Source: Christensenella sp. UBA1782
GTDB lineage: Bacteria; Bacillota; Clostridia; Christensenellales; DTU072
Direction of reading: 5' to 3'
DNA length: 21,122 bases
Assembly (NCBI GenBank): GCA_002315475.1
Contig: DCGI01000074.1
Coordinates: 1 to 21,122 of the forward strand
Part shown: positions 13,876 to 21,122 of the stretch, one piece after another
Layout: every line of letters starts with the position of its first letter
Position numbering within the stretch: the first letter of the stretch is position 1
Notes under the pieces: generated by a model
Database searches by the model: none
Told to the model about the DNA's origin: nothing
The model's input: only the letters and a program-made list of their open reading frames with translations
Program-made: the position numbers and the translations under genes

Positions 13876-14520
13876 TTATTCTCCGAACCTTTCGTTTTCG
13901 AGCATAAGGCACAAACAGTGATAGACGGGCAAATGCAGCTCCTGAATTTTATAAGTTTCTCTTTCTCCTACGGCTATCGTGACGTCGGAAAGAGCGGAAA
14001 GTTTGGATTCCTTTTCCCCCGTAAGCGATACGCAAACCAAACCGAGTGCCTTCGCAAGCGTGGCGGCAAGGACGCAATTTCTGCTGTTGCCCGAAGTGGA
14101 GATACAAAGGAGAACGTCTCCCGCTTTCGCCACCCCGAACAAAGACTGCGCAAAAGCACAATCGGGAGCGGCGTCGTTTCCGTAAGCGGAAAGCAAAGCC
14201 GAGTTTTCGTTCAAACAAAAAGCGGGCAAGGCACTTTCCAAGTGTTCGGTCAGATACAAACCGTTTTCGCCGAGTAAAGAAAGCTTAGCCGCCGTTTCCG
14301 CTTTTAACGGACGGGGCAGACAAAAACGCTTCCGAAGTTCTCCCACGATATGCCTTGCGTCGGAGTCGCTGCCGCCGTTTCCGCAGGTATACAGGGCATT
14401 GCCCTTTTGAAACGCCTCAAAAATCACTTGAAAAGCATTTTGGATGCTTTCACGATTCCGTCGCAGAACGGGATACCGTTCCAACGTGTTTTCCAATATC
14501 TGTCGGGTACTCTCTCGCAT
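13876..14520 (-). CDS. GmhA-like SIS-domain sugar-phosphate isomerase
   Basis: This 214-residue single SIS-domain protein resembles GmhA (sedoheptulose 7-phosphate isomerase) and its relative DiaA. Visible signatures are CGNGGSDSDARHIVGEL (46-62), the phosphate-binding ISTSGNSRN (140-148) and YKIQELHLPVYH (190-201). H57, E61, Q193 and H201 match the metal and active-site positions of GmhA (H61, E65, Q172, H180 in E. coli), which favours a catalytic isomerase over a purely structural DiaA. GGAGGT lies 6 nt before the ATG, and the gap from the ROK gene is 2 nt. No other heptose-pathway gene is visible, so the real substrate may be another sugar phosphate produced by the linked kinase. It is the last gene of the operon; no clear terminator follows. 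Confidence 0.8.
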   Translation of the reverse strand: MRESTRQILENTLERYPVLRRNRESIQNAFQVIFEAFQKGNALYTCGNGGSDSDARHIVGELRKRFCLPRPLKAETAAKLSLLGENGLYLTEHLESALPAFCLNENSALLSAYGNDAAPDCAFAQSLFGVAKAGDVLLCISTSGNSRNCVLAATLAKALGLVCVSLTGEKESKLSALSDVTIAVGERETYKIQELHLPVYHCLCLMLENERFGE

Positions 14521-14522
14521 GA

Positions 14523-15443
14523 TTACACCTCCATTGCGGCACTAATGGCGGCAAAGTCTCCTATGTTTTCGGACAAAACGGCAGGTACGACTCTGCAAAC
14601 GGACGCCGTAAACGGCAAAGCTTCCTTTTGAATTTCTCGATACATGGCGGGATCGAGTAAATCGTGACTCCGCATATATACGCCGCCGATGACGATCACT
14701 TCGGGGTTCAGAACGTCCATCAAAACGGCAAGTCCCTTCCCGAGCATTTGCCCGCTCCGACGATAGATGGCTTTGCAGACGGTATCCCCTTCGCGGGCGA
14801 GTTCGGCGATCCGTTTCGCGGTGATTTCGCCTTGCGCCAAAGCACAGTGCGGATACTTTTTGACCGCTTCTTTTCCCAAATCGGCGATACCGCTTCCCGA
14901 ACAGAAGCTCTCCCAACTCCCCTTTTTCCCGTAGTGGACGGTACCTTGCAGGGACATCCGAACGTGTCCCACCTCGCCGGCGTTCCCGTTCGTCCCCGAA
15001 TAGAGTTTTCCGTTCAAAATAAGTCCTGCACCGAAACCGGTACCGAACGTCAAAAAAATCATATTTTGACTGTTCCTTCCCCCGCCGAAATGCCATTCGG
15101 CAAGAGCGGACGCATTGGCGTCGTTCAAAAGTTTGGCACGACATCCCGTTTTCTCTTCAAAGAACCGTACGATTTCCACGTGTTCCCAACCCGGCAAATT
15201 GGGAGGACCCAACACAATGCCTTTGCTTTCGTCCAAAGGACCGCCGCAACTGATACCGATATTGCCTTGACCGTACTTTTCCTTCATCGGTGCCAGCAAC
15301 GCGTACAACTTGTCGAGAACGCCGTCCGGATTATTCTTCGGGGTGGGAAAAGCCTGTTTTTCCAAAATGGAAATGCCCTCTCCCACTTGCGCCGCGGTAA
15401 CGGCACACTTGGTACCGCCTATATCGATTCCGTAATAAATCAT
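14523..15443 (-). CDS. ROK-family sugar kinase lacking the usual zinc cysteines
   Basis: This 306-residue protein is a ROK-family kinase, which phosphorylates glucose, N-acetyl-hexosamines or similar sugars with ATP. The first phosphate loop is GIDIGGTK (5-12). The sugar-binding and catalytic stretch is LLNDANASALAEW (105-117) with D108 as the likely base. The second phosphate loop is FGTGFGAG (133-140), and EVGH (157-160) contacts the sugar. The canonical CGCGxxGCxE zinc motif is replaced by HYGKKGSWES (170-179), with FCSGSGI following. It starts 12 nt after the glutaminase-like gene (GAGGTT as ribosome site) and is followed 2 nt later by the SIS isomerase. There is no N-terminal HTH, so it is an enzyme and not a ROK repressor. 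Substrate unknown. Confidence 0.88.
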   Translation of the reverse strand: MIYYGIDIGGTKCAVTAAQVGEGISILEKQAFPTPKNNPDGVLDKLYALLAPMKEKYGQGNIGISCGGPLDESKGIVLGPPNLPGWEHVEIVRFFEEKTGCRAKLLNDANASALAEWHFGGGRNSQNMIFLTFGTGFGAGLILNGKLYSGTNGNAGEVGHVRMSLQGTVHYGKKGSWESFCSGSGIADLGKEAVKKYPHCALAQGEITAKRIAELAREGDTVCKAIYRRSGQMLGKGLAVLMDVLNPEVIVIGGVYMRSHDLLDPAMYREIQKEALPFTASVCRVVPAVLSENIGDFAAISAAMEV

Positions 15444-15455
15444 AATGAACCTCGA

Positions 15456-17432
15456 TTACAATAAATAGTTTTTCTTATCCCGTACTTTTTGTGCAAAAAC
15501 GGGAAGCCACATACCACCCTGTACGGTACGAGCGTACATTTCCCGTCGGCGGTTGCTTTGCAAGGTAAACGACGGAGCAACCGTTTCGATTAAGTCGGCG
15601 TACGGCCGGCGGGTGGGGGTTTCCTGCAGCCGCCTGACTAAGGTTTCGCTGTAAGCACGCAAAGCGGAATCGTCCCCGCAAAGGACGCTCGCCCAAATCT
15701 GCCAATCGGTCTTGCAATAGGTGTGCCGACTGTCCATCGGCAAGCCGTAACGATTCAGTTTCGTTCGGTAATAGTCGCTCTCCCGTTGCCAAATCTTTTC
15801 GCCGAATAGATTTAAGCGGAAAATCTTATCCCATACCAAATTGTACTTGACGCCCCAACCGTCTTCCTCGTCCGTAATCAGCGCAAGCCTATCCCCTCTA
15901 TCCGCTTGCTTTAGCAGTTCTTCGGCATACCGTTTTGCCGCGTTCAGATACCCGTTCCCGCTGTTTTCGGAAAGTTTATTACATAGCAAACCCCAAAGTG
16001 CGACGGCGGAAACGCTTTTTACGGCAAGGTTTACGTTCTTAGGCAGTTTTCCGCCGAAGTCGTCGGTAGAAAGTTGGGTTTCCAAATCGATTCCTTTCCG
16101 CACCAAATAATCCGCCCAACGGGAAAGCAAGTCGAAGTTTTCTCGGACGAAATCTTCATCCCCCGTTTCGTTATAGTAACACGCCGTCAATATCAACATA
16201 TTTCCGCTTTCTTCTACGGGCATTTGCAAAGCGTAGGAGAACAAATCGTCGTTCTCCAACGTGAAAATGGGAGGCTTTTTATCGGCAAGTTTTTTGCGAT
16301 CGTATTCCCTCCGCAAGCCGTACACCTGCCCCATGACGTAGGGATACCTCCCGCAATCGTGCGGAGCGAAATCGTACTTCCACGCCTTACTGCGGGCAAA
16401 GGTGAAAACGGGTAAAAGCATGGCTTTCAATAAAACGGGATTTTCCGCCAAAAACAAAGGGGCGGAAGGATAGGTCACGTCAACGGTGGCACAACAGCCG
16501 TTACTGGAACATTCCTTCGAAATCAGTACCGGTTGTCCGTCCGCCGAAATCAATTTATGTCCCCCAAGTACCTGCCGATAAGAAGCCACGAGGAGGGTGT
16601 AATAATCCTCTCCGTATTTCTCTCGAATCCCTTGATAGGCGTCTTCTTCTTGCTTGCACAAAGCGATCGTTTCGTCGTGTTCTCGATAAGCGGAACGGAT
16701 AGCCTCGTTACTATCGTCGTAAAACTCTCTCCAATATCCTCTGACGTTTTTGCCGAAATACTCCATTGCGTACCCGTCGTCCCAACCGAAAACGAAATAG
16801 AATTTTTCTTCTTCGAGAACCGACAGTTTTTTGGTCAATACCAAACTTTTTCGGAACGAACCTTCGGTGCGGATTTCGGCTTCGCCGCCCAAATAAACAT
16901 AACCCCAATCGGCTTCCACCGTATCGCCCGATTCGGCAAGAGGCGTCTGCCGTTTCCTGCCGATTTTTCCGATAAAAAATTCTTTTCCGACGGCAACGGC
17001 GCAAACGGATTTTTTCCATCCTCTGTACACCATGCGTTCCCCTACCGAAAAAAGCACTTCGACCTCGTGCCGCAAGCCGTCCACACTCTTAACGAGAACG
17101 TCCACGTACGAAATCGGACGGGAAAGCAGTTTCAAATCCTTCAAAAGACAGGGCGTGGTAAAGGTAACGACGAGCTCTATCGCATCGTCCGAAAAGGTGT
17201 ATCTCGTGGCAGTCAGTTCCGCTTCGACTTTCTTCTGGCGTAGTACCGCACGGCACCCTTTCCCGCCGAGAAAACGTTTCTTTTTTCCGTCCACGCATAT
17301 ATACCCGTAAAAGGGTTTTTCTTTCCCCGTCCACATGCAAACGGGCGAGGAAAGCACGTCGCTCGGACTCCATAACGAAAACAGAGGATCGAGCGGTATC
17401 AAAGGATAACTCGGCAGTCGTATTTCTTGCAT
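15456..17432 (-). CDS. DUF4964/5127/4965/1793 (glutaminase A-like) family protein
   Basis: This 658-residue protein belongs to the family typified by Aspergillus oryzae glutaminase GtaA, with bacterial members of largely unknown activity. Visible landmarks are RLPSYPLIPLDPLFSLWSPS (5-24, DUF4964-like), FTTPCLLKDLKLLSRPISYV (91-110, DUF5127-like), SSNGCCATVDVTYPSAPLF (309-327), FAPHDCGRYPYVMGQVYG (355-372), MPVEESGNM (404-412) and STDDFGGKL (455-463). The rest resembles an alpha/alpha six-hairpin toroid. There is no signal peptide, so it is cytoplasmic, unlike the secreted fungal enzyme. The frame opens at 17513 inside glnN, but MQEIRLPS at 17432 is the family start and has AAGGAA upstream. 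It follows glnN by 20 nt. A glycosidase-like role, fitting the ROK and SIS genes, is equally possible. Confidence 0.82.
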   Translation of the reverse strand: MQEIRLPSYPLIPLDPLFSLWSPSDVLSSPVCMWTGKEKPFYGYICVDGKKKRFLGGKGCRAVLRQKKVEAELTATRYTFSDDAIELVVTFTTPCLLKDLKLLSRPISYVDVLVKSVDGLRHEVEVLFSVGERMVYRGWKKSVCAVAVGKEFFIGKIGRKRQTPLAESGDTVEADWGYVYLGGEAEIRTEGSFRKSLVLTKKLSVLEEEKFYFVFGWDDGYAMEYFGKNVRGYWREFYDDSNEAIRSAYREHDETIALCKQEEDAYQGIREKYGEDYYTLLVASYRQVLGGHKLISADGQPVLISKECSSNGCCATVDVTYPSAPLFLAENPVLLKAMLLPVFTFARSKAWKYDFAPHDCGRYPYVMGQVYGLRREYDRKKLADKKPPIFTLENDDLFSYALQMPVEESGNMLILTACYYNETGDEDFVRENFDLLSRWADYLVRKGIDLETQLSTDDFGGKLPKNVNLAVKSVSAVALWGLLCNKLSENSGNGYLNAAKRYAEELLKQADRGDRLALITDEEDGWGVKYNLVWDKIFRLNLFGEKIWQRESDYYRTKLNRYGLPMDSRHTYCKTDWQIWASVLCGDDSALRAYSETLVRRLQETPTRRPYADLIETVAPSFTLQSNRRREMYARTVQGGMWLPVFAQKVRDKKNYLL

Positions 17433-17452
17433 CGTTCTTGTTCCTTTTTTCT

Positions 17453-19528
17453 TTAATTGACACCGAACAAAAGGTCTTCGTACGTCGGCACCGGCCAGTA
17501 CTTTTTCGCACACAACAGTTCGGCGGAGTCTATCGTCGTACGCAAGGCGTCCATCGCGGGGATGACGGTATTACGATAGGTTTCGGCACGCTTCTGAAAA
17601 TCGGTAATTTTCTCGGTATGGGTAATCGTTTCTTCCAGTTTGGATTCCCTTTCCATGCCTTCATTGTATAACGACAATAGCTTTTCCAGTACGGTGTTTT
17701 TATCGGGCAAGCCTCTCAGCTTTAAGGCGTTTGCCGTATCCGCCAGTTCTTTGACGTAGGCATAGATTGCGGGCAGAAAAAGCTCTTTCGTCATGTCCAT
17801 CATGGTCAAAGCTTCTATATGCAGAATATTGCAATAATTCTCGATCAAAATCTCCTCTCTCGATTCCATTTCCGCTCGACTGAGAACGCCGTGTTTCTCA
17901 AAGAGCGCCACGTTTTCTTCCTTCGTAAAATACGGCAAAGCGTCCACCGTGGAAGGCAGATTCAACAGTCCCAGTTTCTCCGACGTCTTCACCCAGTCTT
18001 CCGAGTAGCCGTTGCCGTTAAAGATGATTCTTTTATGTTTCTGCATCACCTCTCGGACGATGGCTATCACCGATCCCGCCAAGTCGTTTTTGTCCAACTT
18101 TTCGGCAAAGAGAGAAAGCTCCTCGGCTACGATGGTGTTGATGGTGACGTTGACGTCGGCGGTGGAAAACGCCGAACCGAGCATACGGAATTCAAACTTG
18201 TTTCCGGTGAAAGCAAACGGCGAAGTACGGTTGCGGTCGGTGGAGTCTTTGCTGAAACGCGGCAAACACTTGACGCCGATTTCGATTTCGCAATTCGCCC
18301 GCTCGCTGAAATTCTTGCCCTTTTCGATGGCGGACAGAATACCCGTCAGCTCGTCGCCCAAGAAGATGGACAGAATGGCGGGCGGTGCCTCCGCCATGCC
18401 TAAGCGAAGATCGTTTCCCGCACTCGCACAGGAAATGCGTAACAAATCCTGATGTTTGTCTACCGCCGAAATAACGGCGGAAAGCATCAGTAAAAAGAGC
18501 ATATTGTCGCAGGGATTTTCACCCGGATCGAGCAAGTTGACGCCGGTGTCCGTCTGTAAAGACCAGTTATTGTGTTTACCGCTACCCGTCGTCGTGGCAA
18601 AGGGTTTTTCGTGCAGAAGACAGGTCAAACCGTGTCGGGTGGCGATCTTCTTCATCAACTCCATGATGATTTGATTATGATCGGTGGCGACGTTGGTATC
18701 GGTATAGATGACCGCCAATTCGTGCTGAGACGGTGCCGCTTCGTTATGTTTGGTCTTGGCGTATACGCCGAGTTTCCATAGTTCGGCATCCAATTCTTTC
18801 ATGTACGAAACCACACGAGGTTTGACCACGCCGAAGTAGTGGTCTCCGAGCTCCTGTCCTTTGGGACTCCTTGCGCCGAAAAGGGTTCTGCCGCAGAAAA
18901 CGAGGTCGGGACGCTTTTCGAATAAATTTTTGTCGATTAAAAAATATTCCTGTTCGGGCCCCGCCATCGGAATCACTTTTTTGACGTCGGTCTTGCCGAA
19001 GATGTGTAAAACCTTGACGGCGACTTTGCTGAGGTCTTCCATCGAACGTAGCAACGGGGTTTTTTTATCGAGCGCTTGCCCGTTAAAACTGCAAAAAGCG
19101 GTCGGCACGCACAGAACGCCGTCTTTAATAAACGCCGAACCCGTCGGATCCCATGCGGTATAGCCTCGTGCCTCGAACGTGGCACGCAAGCCGCCCGAAG
19201 GAAAGCTCGAAGCGTCGGGTTCCCCTTTTATCAGTTCTTTACCCGAAAACCGCATTAAAATACCGCCGTTTCCGTCCGGCTCGATAAAACTTTCGTGCTT
19301 TTCGGCGGTGATACCCGTCATCGGTTGGAACCAATGCGTATAATGGGTACACCCATGCTCGATTGCCCAATCTTTCATGGCTTCCGCTATCACGTTGGCT
19401 AAGCGAAGGGGCAAACTTTTATCGTCTGCCACGCACTTGGTAAACTCCTCGTAATCGGAAGAAGACAGTCGGTCGCGTATCTCCTTGTCGTTAAAAACCA
19501 TCGTTCCAAAAATTTCTGTCGGATTCAT
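17453..19528 (-). CDS. glnN: Glutamine synthetase type III (GlnN)
   Basis: GlnN makes glutamine from glutamate, ammonia and ATP in the cytoplasm. At 691 residues it has the size of type III enzymes (about 700), not types I or II (about 450). Motifs include the type III N-terminal region SFPSGGLRATFEARGYTAWD (108-127), the metal-binding GPEQEYFLID (190-199), KHNEAAPSQHE (260-270), the ATP-site GSGKHNNWS (315-323) and NRTSPFAFTGNKFEFRMLGS further on. The frame opens at 19561, but the ATG at 19528 has GGGAGGTT 2 nt before it and gives the better N-terminus, 11 nt after the lipase-like gene. No glnR or amt gene is nearby, so this copy's operon context is unusual for nitrogen assimilation. Confidence 0.95.
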   Translation of the reverse strand: MNPTEIFGTMVFNDKEIRDRLSSSDYEEFTKCVADDKSLPLRLANVIAEAMKDWAIEHGCTHYTHWFQPMTGITAEKHESFIEPDGNGGILMRFSGKELIKGEPDASSFPSGGLRATFEARGYTAWDPTGSAFIKDGVLCVPTAFCSFNGQALDKKTPLLRSMEDLSKVAVKVLHIFGKTDVKKVIPMAGPEQEYFLIDKNLFEKRPDLVFCGRTLFGARSPKGQELGDHYFGVVKPRVVSYMKELDAELWKLGVYAKTKHNEAAPSQHELAVIYTDTNVATDHNQIIMELMKKIATRHGLTCLLHEKPFATTTGSGKHNNWSLQTDTGVNLLDPGENPCDNMLFLLMLSAVISAVDKHQDLLRISCASAGNDLRLGMAEAPPAILSIFLGDELTGILSAIEKGKNFSERANCEIEIGVKCLPRFSKDSTDRNRTSPFAFTGNKFEFRMLGSAFSTADVNVTINTIVAEELSLFAEKLDKNDLAGSVIAIVREVMQKHKRIIFNGNGYSEDWVKTSEKLGLLNLPSTVDALPYFTKEENVALFEKHGVLSRAEMESREEILIENYCNILHIEALTMMDMTKELFLPAIYAYVKELADTANALKLRGLPDKNTVLEKLLSLYNEGMERESKLEETITHTEKITDFQKRAETYRNTVIPAMDALRTTIDSAELLCAKKYWPVPTYEDLLFGVN

Positions 19529-19539
19529 AGAACCTCCCG

Positions 19540-21021
19540 TTATTTCGTCAAGTCTATCCACTTTTTCAAAAGTCGATGCTTGGTATCCGTTTTACTTGCA
19601 ATGATTCTTTCGGTGTCCGCTTGGGTAAAGTCGGTATAGCTTTGTGCCACGTCGAAATGCCCCGCGCGATGGACGATGACGATTTTGGAAACGTCGGTAC
19701 ACCCTGCCGAACCCGAATACAAAAGTACGGTACCGTCCCCGAGATCGCTCTCCCAACCCGACGAACACTCCCAGTCGTCGCCGTCTTTTCTGTACACGAC
19801 GGTTGCGTCGGTGGAATAGCCGATTCCGCAAAAATAGGTGGTATCCACCAAAGTGGTCGAGTGGACTCTCTCGCCGCTGTCGGTAATGACGAACTGCCGT
19901 TCACACGATTCGAGCCAATTCTTCATGCCGGCACGCAACGGTTTGGTTACGTCGTTATCGACGTGCGCCCAAGGACGGGAACAGTAGAATGCGTACAGTT
20001 CTTCGTTGCTGTCAAATAAGACTTCGGTTCTCTTGCCGTTTTCGTCGTATTGAATGATATAAGGCGACTGTTCTTCTGCCACAAGAACGTTGTTTTCCGT
20101 CCATTCGTAATAGTAAGCGGGGGTTTGGAAAAGGTCGTACGTCGGCAAAAGCTGATAGACCACGTACATATTCAAGAGAGGTAAAACCTGCTCGTTGAAA
20201 ATGGTTTCCACCACCGAAGAAAGCCCCGAAAGTGCCGGATACCCTGCGAGCAAATCGGTTACCACGTGCGGCATATCGTTGATATTTTCCAACGTGGTCA
20301 AAGCCATGGACGCCCCGAAATAAGGTGCGTCGTAACTCAAATACATTTGAACCTTATCCCGATTTTCCTGACTGACGGCAAGATAGTCGGCGACGACCAG
20401 ACCGCCGTTACTGTGCGAAACCAAAATCACCTCGTCATAGCCGTTGTCTTCGATAAACTTTTGCAAAAGCAAGGCGTTCTCGTAGTTATCCATGCGGAAA
20501 TCGTAATTAAAAACGGTCACTTCATACATATCGCCGTAGGTTTCGTTCATGGCTTCCCACATATTTTTTTGGGCGTTCATAAAACCGAAACGGGTACGTT
20601 TCTCCGACGTGAACGGAACGGGTTGCACGTTATACACGCTTTCTCCGTCGTCGGTGATTTCCAAAAACTTATTGAAAATACTCTCTCCGTCCCCTTTTCC
20701 GCCGTTGGCGAGAAGATGGGGAATTTCGTCCAAAATCACTTCGTTGAAAATCAACTCTCCCACCGCTTCCAAATCAATACCGCGGTGTCCCAAAAAATCG
20801 TTGAAATCCACCTCGATATCCTCAAACGGATCCCAAATCGATGCGCCGCTGTCGGCATCGTATAAAGCACTGGCAAACAGTCCCGGCACGATGATGACGG
20901 CACGTTTTTCGTTGATACCCAACCCGTACACTAAAATCAATGCGAACGAACCCGCCAACAAGGCGAGAGCCGAAACAACGCTCGTCAAGACGATAATAAG
21001 CTTCTTTTTGGCTTTTGTCAT
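19540..21021 (-). CDS. Membrane-anchored LCAT-like lipase/acyltransferase (alpha/beta hydrolase)
   Basis: This 493-residue protein is an alpha/beta hydrolase of the lecithin:cholesterol acyltransferase-like group. Residues 1-8 are basic and 9-34 form one hydrophobic segment, so it is probably anchored with the catalytic domain outside. Family landmarks are IIVPGLFASALYDADSG (43-59, oxyanion region), the nucleophile elbow VSHSNGG (S204), the GDGTV motif (D429 as likely acid) and RAGHFD (H455), giving a complete candidate triad in the right order. The start at 21021 has AGAGG 8 nt upstream; the longer frame to 21072 would overlap the promoter. It is the first gene of the five-gene operon, 11 nt before glnN. 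Substrate is unknown: membrane lipid, diet-derived ester or acylated glycan are all possible. Confidence 0.85.
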   Translation of the reverse strand: MTKAKKKLIIVLTSVVSALALLAGSFALILVYGLGINEKRAVIIVPGLFASALYDADSGASIWDPFEDIEVDFNDFLGHRGIDLEAVGELIFNEVILDEIPHLLANGGKGDGESIFNKFLEITDDGESVYNVQPVPFTSEKRTRFGFMNAQKNMWEAMNETYGDMYEVTVFNYDFRMDNYENALLLQKFIEDNGYDEVILVSHSNGGLVVADYLAVSQENRDKVQMYLSYDAPYFGASMALTTLENINDMPHVVTDLLAGYPALSGLSSVVETIFNEQVLPLLNMYVVYQLLPTYDLFQTPAYYYEWTENNVLVAEEQSPYIIQYDENGKRTEVLFDSNEELYAFYCSRPWAHVDNDVTKPLRAGMKNWLESCERQFVITDSGERVHSTTLVDTTYFCGIGYSTDATVVYRKDGDDWECSSGWESDLGDGTVLLYSGSAGCTDVSKIVIVHRAGHFDVAQSYTDFTQADTERIIASKTDTKHRLLKKWIDLTK

Positions 21022-21060
21022 ACAAGAACCTCTCTTTCTATGTGTAAAAATATTTTTAAT

Positions 21061-21089
21061 ACTATAACACAAATCGTTCTCTCTTGCAA
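21061..21089 (-). promoter_or_regulatory. SigA-type promoter of the lipase-glnN operon
   Basis: TTGCAA (21084-21089) is followed on the minus strand after exactly 17 nt by TATAGT (21061-21066). The start point would be near 21054, giving a leader of about 33 nt with AGAGG before the ATG at 21021. Confidence 0.7.
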
Positions 21090-21112
21090 AAAAGAAGGAT
21101 TTGTGTTATAGT
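21084..21112 (+). promoter_or_regulatory. Mirror-image promoter facing out of the window
   Basis: The same TTGCAA (21084-21089), being its own reverse complement, is followed on the plus strand after exactly 17 nt by TATAGT (21107-21112). It would drive a divergent gene beyond the right edge, which is not visible. Confidence 0.55.
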
Positions 21113-21122
21113 ATTAAAAATA

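Larger units (their letters stand above)
21051..21122. repeat. 72-bp near-palindrome with 25-bp perfect arms
   Basis: The arms 21051-21075 and 21098-21122 are perfect reverse complements over 25 bases. The 22-nt centre is also partly symmetric around TTGCAA, so about 33 of 36 position pairs match. The right arm ends exactly at the window edge and may continue. Confidence 0.9.

Noticed and set aside
14664..15464. A 266-codon plus-strand open frame opposite the ROK kinase gene
   Set aside because: It mirrors a clear ROK kinase, has no recognisable motif and no good ribosome site. Long antisense frames are common here because of the codon usage of the real genes.
16533..17243. A 236-codon plus-strand open frame opposite the glutaminase-like gene
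   Set aside because: The opposite strand carries conserved family motifs throughout, and this frame reads as low-complexity, arginine- and phenylalanine-rich shadow protein.
21051..21122. Invertible promoter (phase-variation switch)
   Set aside because: The segment between the arms is only 22 nt, far too short for usual site-specific inversion, no recombinase gene is visible, and the symmetric centre would give the same output in both orientations.
21051..21122. Inverted terminal repeat of an insertion sequence
   Set aside because: No transposase is present, and the arms contain well-spaced promoter elements that explain the sequence better.

Overview
The window looks like chromosomal DNA from a low-to-moderate GC, Gram-positive-type anaerobe, most likely a Clostridia-class Firmicute. 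The evidence is the gene set and order: rpsF-ssb-rpsR, greA-lysS, a yaaO-like gene with tmk-holB-ricT, a BMP/Nup-type nucleoside ABC transporter, xpt, and a type III (GlnN) glutamine synthetase. Shine-Dalgarno sites of GGAGG type and SigA-like promoters fit this. No LPS genes are present. I cannot name the genus from the sequence. There is no rRNA, tRNA, CRISPR array, phage or recognisable insertion sequence. Almost every gene is on the minus strand, so the window reads right to left.

Region 1 (1-757): a minus-strand gene that leaves the window after 12 codons, with a very good promoter, and a divergent small XRE-type regulator followed by two hairpin terminators. Region 2 (758-6501, minus): greA-lysS-decarboxylase-tmk-holB-ricT, a housekeeping run covering transcript cleavage, tRNA charging, dTTP synthesis, the clamp loader and the RicT iron-sulfur RNA-decay factor. 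Region 3 (6524-7725, minus): rpsF-ssb-rpsR with its own promoter, a structured leader and a strong terminator. The S18 protein carries an unusual insertion.

Region 4 (7801-13831, minus): xpt, a BMP-family binding lipoprotein, an ABC ATPase and two permeases, ending in a terminator. The import system resembles the Bacillus Nup guanosine transporter. Its link to xanthine phosphoribosyltransferase makes a purine uptake-and-salvage unit. A hairpin between the binding protein and the ATPase probably keeps the binding protein in excess. The ATPase is about 100 residues longer than usual, with two lysine-rich insertions, and its best start is a GTG inside the longest open frame.

Region 5 (13876-21122, minus): five tightly spaced genes encoding a membrane-anchored LCAT-like lipase/acyltransferase, GlnN, a cytoplasmic protein of the DUF4964/5127/4965/1793 (fungal glutaminase A-like) family, a ROK kinase and a GmhA-like SIS isomerase. 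I do not know this combination as a described system and regard it as the most interesting gene cluster here. It is driven from a striking near-palindromic 72-bp element at the right edge. That element holds two mirror-image SigA promoters sharing one palindromic -35 hexamer. The element ends exactly where the window ends, so an assembly-edge artefact must be excluded.
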